A DNA stretch of 64,000 nucleotides. Origin: Zygaena filipendulae (lineage: Eukaryota > Arthropoda > Insecta > Lepidoptera > Zygaenidae). Position 1 is the stretch's first letter, and every line of letters begins with the position of its first letter. The notes under the pieces were generated by a model, which was given only the letters and a program-made list of their open reading frames with translations, did no database searches and was not told where the DNA came from. Both the position numbers and the translations under genes were made by a program. Shown here one piece after another: positions 57,613 to 64,000 of this stretch. Location of the stretch: contig OU015669.1 of the NCBI GenBank assembly GCA_907165275.2, forward strand, positions 9,322,501 through 9,386,500, in the 5' to 3' direction.

Positions 57613-57667
57613 CGTAGTCGGGATGTCACTAACTAAGTATTAATTTTCATTTCCGTAATACCGCCAG

Positions 57668-57870
57668 GTGGAGGAACGCAAACGCGCGATATGGGAAGCG
57701 TCCATATCGCGACGCGAGGCGCTCTTGCAGCGCGAGAAAGACCGCACGGAGCGCATAGAGAGGACGCGGGCGGCGCGCTCGACGCCCCGGCCGGCCTTCG
57801 CCTTCGGCTCGTCCACTCCCAGGCTACTCGAGCCCCCGGACAATGTTGGATTCTTTTGGGCAGCGCGCAG
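57668..57870 (+). CDS. ens: ensconsin/MAP7, coding exon 3 (end of coiled coil, FAFGSSTPR)
   Basis: Acceptor CCGCCAG|GTGGAG, in phase 0 with exon 2. It reads VEERKRAIWEASISRREALL, QREKDRTERIERTRAARSTP, RPAFAFGSSTPRLLEPPDNV and GFFWAAR, and ends AG|GTAACC in phase 2. The long charged helix continues from exon 2 and stops at the Pro-containing RPAFAFGSSTPRLLEP, the signature closing the MAP7/ensconsin microtubule-binding region. The exon is GC-rich. Reading past the donor meets a stop at once (GGTAAC gives R then TAA), which confirms splicing. With exons 1 and 2 the window codes about 147 residues. The Pro-rich linker and the C-terminal kinesin-1-binding coiled coil must lie downstream. Confidence 0.93.
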
Positions 57871-57880
57871 GTAACCATCA

Positions 57881-58172
57881 ATAAGCTAGTAACTAGTTGG
57901 TTAAACTTTATAGCCCGTCATGTTTATCTATGTTAATAACGGACACGTATGTATATTTTTTTAAGTAATCAAAAATGCGTTAGTGTCGCGTGACGTCACG
58001 ATCCGGTAAAGTCGGAACCTGGTTATGACATCACGATCGCCCAGTCCTAAACTTTAATGCGCTTTATCTAAGTATATTTTCATTAATTTGAAAAAGCAAA
58101 ATATACGTGTCCATTATTTTTTCATTATCTAACTGACGGACTAAATAGAATTTTTATTTTGGTACCCCAGCA
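57881..58172. mobile_element. CRE-bearing MITE, copy 4
   Basis: CGGACACGTATGTATATTTT, GTCGCGTGACGTCACGATCC, GGTTATGACATCACGATCG, AATGCGCTTTATCT and CTGACGGACTAAATAGAAT. It starts about 10 bp after the exon 3 donor. Terminal repeats are poorly kept. Confidence 0.65.
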
Positions 58173-58249
58173 ACATGGATATTGTCACTTCATGGTCACT
58201 TCCAATCTTATTCCTCCTCTGAGTTCTCGTTAGATTTTTTCCCTTTTCT

Positions 58250-58422
58250 ACTTGAGACCTGAAACTTGGAGGGTGTGTTCTTTGTATGACGTAGGCATCA
58301 GATAGGAAAGGATTTTTTAAAATTCAACCCCTAAGAGAATGAAAAGGAGTTGCAAAGTTTGTATGGAACAATTCCGCGTGAACTTCGAAATTATCGCGGG
58401 TGAAACCGCGCGGAACAGCTAG
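58250..58422 (+). mobile_element. Helitron-like repeat, subfamily B, 5'-truncated
   Basis: GAGACCTGAAACTTGGAGGG, ATGACGTAGGCATCAGATAG and AAACCGCGCGGAACAGCTAG. Confidence 0.65.
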
Positions 58423-58499
58423 TATAATATAAAATCTTTGTCCGGGAAACCTCCGTAAGCCAGGTTAGTCAAAACCTCCAGTTCTTATTCTTGTTAATA

Positions 58500-58823
58500 G
58501 GCTAGTTTCCTGGGTAAAAAAATCAAAATTCTATTTAGTCCGTCAGTTAGATAATAAAAAAATAAAAGACACGTATTTTTTGCTTTTTTAAAATAATGGA
58601 AATATGCATAGATAAAGCGCATTATAGTTTACGGTGGGGGACTCGTGATGTCACAGCTCGCTATAACGTGCGAACAAACTGTAGCGAGGCGTGACGTCAT
58701 GTGAAATTTCGACTTGATATATCTCCGTTATTTTTTGGTTACATAAAAAATAAAAAAATACGTGTCCAATATTTTTTAATAATCTACAAAACGGACTAAA
58801 AAAGAAAATTTAGGAAACTAGCC
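58500..58823. mobile_element. CRE-bearing MITE, copy 5 (cleanest ends)
   Basis: AATAGGCTAGTTTCCT and AGGAAACTAGCCTATT are perfect inverted 16-mers including a flanking TA, so a TA duplication is likely (Tc1/mariner-type insertion). Inside: CGTGATGTCACAGC and GCGTGACGTCATGTG about 45 bp apart, and the shared TAGTCCGTCAGTTAG and GATAAAGCGCATTATAG blocks. Confidence 0.75.
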
Positions 58824-59279
58824 TATTGTGAACATCGATTAAAATAAATGTCATAAATTATTTAAGCGATGTATGTAACCAGGGTTATAGGCTGGTTCCA
58901 GAAGTTCGTTCAGTACTAAAGATCTTTATCGGTTAGGTTATGTGCCCAATAAAAATATTATTATTATTTTTATGTAATGTCACTTTTAACGAGTAGCTTT
59001 TTTATGTTAGAATTTTTTTTTTGATCCTCTGTTAGCCGAAGGTTTAAGACTCTCAAGGCCGGCTGCTAAAAATTCAATGACCTTTATTTTACAAGGCCAG
59101 GCAAGGACGTCTCGGCTCTGAATTCCGAATCTCGGGAGTTTGGAGGAATAATTTGCTCATTTATATTGTCATTTCACAGTTACAATGTGGCCTTTCGAAA
59201 TATTTCACTTGGATAAATTATAATAACTAGAGTCGAGTAAATAAGATACGGCCGTGCCGCCTTTGTTGCTCGACTTGGC

Positions 59280-59299
59280 GGGGGCACTGCCGTGCCCCC
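59280..59299. repeat. GC-rich 8-bp hairpin next to foldback MITE
   Basis: GGGGGCAC, loop TGCC, GTGCCCCC, in a short GC-rich stretch (59245-59300) ending 17 bp before the foldback MITE. Confidence 0.8.
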
Positions 59300-59316
59300 A
59301 GATATGATTTTAGAAT

Positions 59317-59553
59317 CGGCCGCACTCAGAGTCGACTTTAATGATTACTTAGTTAAGTATAGATTTTTAAAACAAAACTGCCGCAATCAGACAAGTTTAA
59401 TAAATTAATTTTAATTGGCATTTAACTAATTAAGTTACATCTCATTAAATGCCAATTAACGTTAATTTACTGAACGTCTCTGATTGCGGCAGTTTCGTTT
59501 TAAAAATCTATACTTAACTAAGTAATCATTAAAATCTACTCTGAGTGCGGCGG
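59317..59553 (+). mobile_element. 237-bp foldback MITE, copy 4
   Basis: Same orientation and length as copy 1, from CGGCCGCACTCAGAGTCGAC to CTACTCTGAGTGCGGCGG. Few substitutions. Flanks AAT on the left and TAA on the right give no clear duplication. Confidence 0.8.
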
Positions 59554-60111
59554 TAAGTAAAGCATATATTTCGGAAGACCTAGGTAACATAAATGTGTAG
59601 ATATTACATTTTTTTTTCTCCGCCATACTTTATTTAAACAAATTGTTTCTTATTGTTACTAATTGCGCCTTGTTTGTTAATCACCCTTGATTTACATTAT
59701 TAGTTCTTTATAAACTACTTGTTTCTTTTAAGTGACATAAATGACAATTAGGATGCCTTTTGCTCCTAAAATGTCACTGCTGGTATTCACTTCGAAATAG
59801 GTCACAGTGTGAAAAGGCTTTGCGGCAGATATGAGCACTCTCTTGGCGATTCTGCAAGAGTTCGCCTCGGTTATTGAAAAAGAAACCACTGCTTTTTAGA
59901 AAAAATAGTGTTATATTTTTTTACAGACAGTAAATAAAAATCTATTTTTGCTTTCGCTTTGGGTTTTACAATCGGTGTGGTTATAGTTATTAAAGAAGGA
60001 AAACGATACGTACTACAATGCCTATTGTATTTTTTAATTTGTTTTTTAACTTTATTTTTTCGTACACTAATTTTGATTTGTTTTGTTTTTTTTTTCCAAT
60101 CCCATCACCAG

Positions 60112-60150
60112 TACCAACCCCATAGATCAGATGAACTTTTATGACTCGCT
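60112..60150 (+). CDS. ens: Candidate 39-nt microexon of ens
   Basis: A strong polypyrimidine tract (TTTTGTTTTTTTTTTCCAATC) and acceptor ATCACCAG precede 39 nt that end at the near-ideal donor GTAAGC. Joined to exon 3 (phase 2), it reads S-TNPIDQMNFYDS and leaves phase 2 again, so it can be included or skipped without changing the frame. Thirteen codons of polar sequence with Asn, Pro and Asp suit the linker after the FAFGSSTPR motif. No homology knowledge supports this peptide, so it is inferred from splice signals and phase. Confidence 0.45.
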
Positions 60151-60689
60151 GTAAGCAGACCTTTTTATTTATTTTTTTAATTTATTATTAACTACTTAAT
60201 TTATTTCTGTTGTTTGTTCTGTTCTGTTTACTAATTTTGAATTTAGTTACTGTTTTGCAAAATTGTGTATAAAGTACCTATACTAATTCTTTTATTTAAT
60301 TTTAATATAATATAATTGAATGTTTGTATGGTTCGTGAAACAAATTTTTATTCACAACACCCGCTACATAGCTGAGTCGTTTGTAAAGTTATTTCGAACG
60401 TTTACCTTAAATCGGTGAAACAAATGCATCAAAATTACACAATATTAATATAATATACCAGTAGAATTTATAACTTTACTGTAGTAGGATTACATTTGAC
60501 GGAAAATAATAATTTATCGTATTATTTTTAGTGCATGTCGAAGTGTTTGCATGTGTAGTTAGTATTTGATTGCGTAGTATTTGCGTCTGGTTTCCGAGTG
60601 TAAAATTTGCACCCTCAGAGCATTTAGCCAAAGACGCCATTGACGGAAGCTATTTAATCTAGTCGCATCAAAAACCCGGCAATTTAAAT

Positions 60690-60880
60690 TTAAGGCTGGT
60701 GTTTACTTCGCCCAGCGAGTAAGCCTCGCTATCCAGCGGGGTAATGCCGCCAGGCTTTTGGGCACGCTTCCAGCTGTGGAGGACCTAGGTCAAATTTTTT
60801 ATTTGTAAATATCGTTTTTATTTTAAGTTTTCCATATTAGTACATACTATTTAAAGTTTTCTATAAATATATTAATAATA
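60690..60880 (+). pseudogene. LINE ORF C-terminus and 3' UTR
   Basis: The frame ending TAA at 60806-60808 reads SLAIQRGNAARLLGTLPAVE then DLGQIFYL. The AIQRGNAA..LG segment is a typical end of insect non-LTR polyproteins, and an AT-rich 3' UTR follows. 5'-truncated, dead. Confidence 0.6.
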
Positions 60881-61007
60881 ATTATTTTTTAAGCCTATTT
60901 TCCGCGTAAGTGTTTACAGCTGAAGAATCTAAAATTGCCGCGTTTTTGAAGCGACACGATTCGTTGTCGTACAGACTATGTTATACTCGCGAAAGGTCAT
61001 TGACTCG

Positions 61008-61164
61008 CACACTAAACGCGAAATCTCGAAAACTACTCGACCTATGAAGCTGAATTTCGTCAGGTAGATAGTTTAAAGACGACAGCTGAATGAAGTTTTT
61101 ACAGAGTTTTTGCGGGAACTCCCAAATTAACGTGGACGCAAGTGAAAGCTCAGGGCACAGCTAT
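61008..61164 (+). mobile_element. Helitron-like repeat, subfamily D
   Basis: ACTAAACGCGAAATCTCGAAAAC, AAGCTGAATTTCGTCAGGTAG, TTTGCGGGAACTCCCAAATTAAC and AGGGCACAGCTAT. Confidence 0.5.
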
Positions 61165-61241
61165 ATTGTGTGAATTAGTGACTAATTGGTCAAATCATTC
61201 CAAAGTCGCAAGTCACACGATCTCTAACAAACGCTCCTTAA

Positions 61242-61445
61242 TCCCTATACTAATATTATAAATGCGAAAGTAACTCTGTCTAGCTGTCTGTCTGTCTGTT
61301 ACGCTTTTACGCCATAACGGCCGACCATCATGAAAATTCGCATACACGTTGTCAGGGGTACATAGAAGGACATAGAGTACTTTTATCCCGGAATTCCCGC
61401 GGGTACTCCGAAAATAACGCGGATGAAACCGCGTGGAACAGCTGG
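61242..61445 (+). mobile_element. Helitron-like repeat, complete
   Basis: TCCCTATACTAATATTATAAATG, TACGCTTTTACGCCATAACG, CCGGAATTCCCGCGGGTACTCCG and GCGTGGAACAGCTGG (CTGG end). Confidence 0.75.
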
Positions 61446-61628
61446 TTCTTAATGTGTAACTATGTTTGTTACGGTTTCACGCTTTAACTACTCAATCGAT
61501 GATAATTAATCATAAAATTTTGCATACACCTGGTCAGGGGTATACAGAGAAGGACATAGGGTAATTTTTATCCCGGATTTCCCGCGGGAACTCCGAAATT
61601 AAACGCCCGGTGAAACCGTGGGCGATCG
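61446..61628 (+). mobile_element. Helitron-like repeat, tandem to the previous copy
   Basis: GTTACGGTTTCACGCTTTAAC, AAAATTTTGCATACACCTGGTC, CCGGATTTCCCGCGGGAACTC and GAAACCGTGGGCGATCGAC. It follows the previous copy without a gap, head to tail; its 5' end is poor. Confidence 0.65.
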
Positions 61629-61639
61629 ACTATATTTTC

Positions 61640-61860
61640 GCGCTTGCGTGATTTTAGCGACCAGACCGCCGGTCGCCGGTTCGATTCTTGTCCCCAACAG
61701 TTTTGTCTCGGTCCACTTGGTGAGGTGAGACTAACAACCCGTTTGCTAGACAAGAAAATGGAATACCACTACTCTATAATATCGTATTGTAGTTTCTCTA
61801 CGGTATCTAGGCAGGTACACTGTACAGTCATCGGCGACTGAAGTACCCCAACGGTTTTTG
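61640..61860 (+). repeat. tRNA-like SINE, different family (possible)
   Basis: CAGACCGCCGGTCGCCGGTTCGATTC has a good B box (GGTTCGATTC), and the following CGGTCCACTTGGTGAGGTGAG to GACTGAAGTACCCCAACGG forms a body. The A box is not clear. Not a functional tRNA. Confidence 0.4.
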
Positions 61861-62667
61861 TCTAGAAAATGTTGTGATAAAATTGAGAAATGGGAGATTT
61901 TAGCTCATTGAAAATTTGATTTATTTATATTACTATTGTAAAATATTGTGGTATTGAACTTTTATGAATCTTCATCTGTTAATAAAACAGACTCAATTAC
62001 ACTGGTCGGTACTTTATTAGTAAATAATTGATATCACTTAAAAAAAAATTAACAAGATCTTTTTCAAAATAGTAGTAAACAATTATGGAACATTCTTTAG
62101 TATGATAATTGATAATAATCTGTCATCACATCTGTCATAAGTCTGCCTGAAACAGCAATTTATTAGCTCGTTTATGATACGGTTGTGTGTAAAAGTTTTC
62201 AAATTTCGTATGAAAAGTACGTATTCCACGAGACGCGGAAATCGTTGGAAACGGCTGGCAATATTATCAGACATTTCTTAAGCCGACTGTACTCATAATT
62301 TTAGTAAGAGGTACGCATAATTTCTAATTCGCATACGGTATAGATATTTGGTTAGAATTATAAGTCTTTAGTTGCCATTAATAACAACGGTTGCACTATA
62401 GTTAATACAACCCGGGCTCGCCTGAGCTAGTAATCACTTGTGTCAACAATTATGCCGTTAGGAACGGGAGAGAAATTCATAATTATTATCCGCCAATTAT
62501 ATTTATAGCGTACCCAAGTGGTGTTTAAAGCTTGGAAATATCCACTAACGATTTAGTGATTTTCGTCGTATATTTATGATTATTGATCGAAGTTTATTGC
62601 AAAACCAGATGCCACTGAAAGCGATTAAAAAAATAACGGACTTCTCTGCCCTTAATCTATACTAATA

Positions 62668-62852
62668 CTAGCTGTTCCGCTAGAAATTTCGGAGTTTCCG
62701 CGGGAATTGCACGATAAAAAATAGGTACCCTATGTCCTTGTGTAAACCCGACAACGTGTATCCAAAATTTCGCGGTGATCGGTTGAGCCGTTAAGCCGTG
62801 AAAGCGTATCAACCAAACAAACTCACTTTCGCATTTATAATATTAGCTAGCA
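62668..62852 (-). mobile_element. Helitron-like repeat, nearly complete
   Basis: CTAGCTGTTCCGCTAGAAATTTC (hairpin arm lost), TTTCCGCGGGAATTGCACG, GGTGATCGGTTGAGCCGTTA and CATTTATAATATTAGCTAGC. Confidence 0.7.
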
Positions 62853-63216
62853 TTAAAATGAAGAAAAATTTGCTGGTTTTTTTTTTTTTTGCTAGGAGGT
62901 AATTTCTGCTACTAATAATATTAAAGCCGCTTCACTCGCTTCAATTCTCCGCTGCATACCGTCGGAATTTGACCTGAATACTGAATAGGTATAGTTTCCG
63001 TCTAGATATTGTTGGAATGCTAGAGGTGAACTAATTTCGACGAACAGTGTCAACTTTTATCAGTCGGTGACGGTACACGTGTACACAATAAATCTCACCT
63101 TGAAATCTGGTTATAGGTTATGTCTTTTAGAAGGGTTCACAGAAATCAATCGAGGATTGATTGTGATAAACAAATGCAGACAACAGATAACTAATAGTAG
63201 ATAGGTAACTCTAATA

Positions 63217-63563
63217 TACAACGTGTTAATGAATTAACTGAAAACCTGATACACCCTATTTAAAAAAATACACAATATGATTAAAATATATTTTATGTCG
63301 AAAAAAATTATACTTTAAAAGTTATTCTACATTAGTTTGGAGGTGACCTATCTACGAAATTCCAAGCGCTACGCCCGCGCCTACCGGTTCGATTTTTTGC
63401 TGTGGGCGGCGTACGCGTCAAATATTGTATTATAAATAATTTAGACTTGGGCTGATAAAAATTAAAAAAATATAACCAATATTAAAACATAGTGCGATCA
63501 ATTCGCTAGTTTATTCTGAGCAAACTACTTTTTAGTTTTCAGTTAATTCATTAACACGTTGTA
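63217..63563. mobile_element. mariner-like MITE, 347 bp
   Basis: A perfect 31-bp inverted match (63214-63244 and 63536-63566; TACAACGTGTTAATGAATTA) with TA outside both ends (63215-63216, 63564-63565). The interior is AT-rich apart from GCTACGCCCGCGCCTACCGG near 63370. No transposase. Confidence 0.75.
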
Positions 63564-63569
63564 TATCCT

Positions 63570-64000
63570 ACACACTAAACATAGCTAAGGAAAAATTCAA
63601 GACCACTCATATCAAGCACCCAAAGGCAAATTTTTTTTCCAATTTGTAATTATTTCCATCTCCACAAGCTTTGATAGCTTGTTACTGTAACTTCAGTGCC
63701 TTTAGCTGTATCTTATAACTGACAAATATAGACAGTAAATGTTAAACCTGCCGGTTAGACTATGTCCCCGCTCTGCAGCAGACATGGGTAAGAACTTGGC
63801 CCTTGCGTTACCCACTCCACAGGATGTGCACGATATCTCTTGCATAATTTACTATTCTGTTGACAGTAGCTCGAAATCTATTCTAATCTAATATATTCAA
63901 TGCCATAAACTCACTATAACAGTCTTGGGGCTTCCGTCGTGGTCCACTGACCTTATGGCGTCATCTTCCTCCTAATTATTGTTTTTGGCAATATGGCGTC
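63570..64000. other. Non-coding end of window, no exon called
   Basis: It contains GACATGG|GTAAGAAC near 63786-63797, a good donor-like site after CCGGTTAG|ACTATG, but the 29-nt piece between cannot be tied to ens by motif. Nothing else recognised. Confidence 0.35.

Larger units (their letters stand above)
43942..57667 (+). other. ens: ens intron 2 (13.7 kb)
   Basis: Donor GTCAGT at 43942, acceptor CCGCCAG at 57661-57667. Many repeats: Helitron-like copies from 44000, 45066, 46469, 47401, 48858, 49041, 53247, 54738, 56195 and 57321; the CRE-bearing MITE at 44728; foldback MITEs at 49650 and 50336; and the GGGCCC MITE at 54386. Two short ATG-plus-donor candidates (44645, 53897) are the only exon-like signals. 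Confidence 0.75.

Noticed and set aside
57633..57936. Other frames over ens exon 3 on both strands
   Set aside because: Shadows of the GC-rich exon; the MAP7 signature and phase select one frame.
63748..63790. Downstream ens exon ending GACATGG|GTAAGAAC
   Set aside because: Donor is good, but the 29-nt length, weak acceptor and lack of MAP7-like residues give no support.

Overview
The window is AT-rich, intron-rich animal DNA packed with transposon remnants. It is almost certainly lepidopteran (butterfly or moth): dozens of Helitron-like repeats carry the end motifs ACTAGCTGT..CCGCGGTTTCACCCGCG and TTTATAATATTAGTAAGGAT, there are tRNA-derived SINEs, and non-LTR 3' ends carry short tandem tails. 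No bacterial operons, rRNA, true tRNA genes or CRISPR arrays were found. All repeat-family names below come from motifs read by eye, not from a database search.

Two protein-coding loci are supported. (1) On the + strand lies the 5' half of an ensconsin/MAP7 microtubule-associated protein gene. A first coding exon (31968-32022), a second (43757-43941) and a third (57668-57870) join in phase across introns of 11.7 and 13.7 kb. They encode a short acidic leader, then the Arg/Glu-rich coiled-coil region of the MAP7 microtubule-binding domain, ending at the family hallmark FAFGSSTPR. A 39-nt microexon at 60112-60150 fits the phase. The rest of the gene lies beyond position 64000. (2) On the - strand, 24446-24392 looks like a first coding exon with a start codon, a signal-peptide-like sequence and a strong GTGAGT donor. 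Its other exons were not found, so the product is unknown. The two genes are divergent, about 7.5 kb apart.

Layout: 1-24391 is gene-poor and full of repeats. It holds an RTE-like LINE fragment, a Tc1-like transposon with IR/DR ends nested in a Helitron-like repeat, SINEs, hAT-like remnants, a GC3-rich coding-like fragment at 22826-22931 and many Helitron-like copies. 24392-24900 is the start of the minus-strand gene. 25200-31720 is intergenic repeat DNA with a foldback element, a (GAATG)35 array and a nested stack: a poly(A) retroelement containing a 2.75-kb hAT-like element. 31750-32022 is the ens promoter/5' UTR and exon 1. The remainder is ens introns and exons, with the introns full of MITEs.

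The unusual content is mainly in the repeats: a 237-bp foldback family with four copies, a MITE family in which every copy carries a pair of CRE-like TGACGTCA half-palindromes, a two-headed Helitron-like element, and long inverted dispersed repeats. No clearly new enzymatic or defence system was seen.
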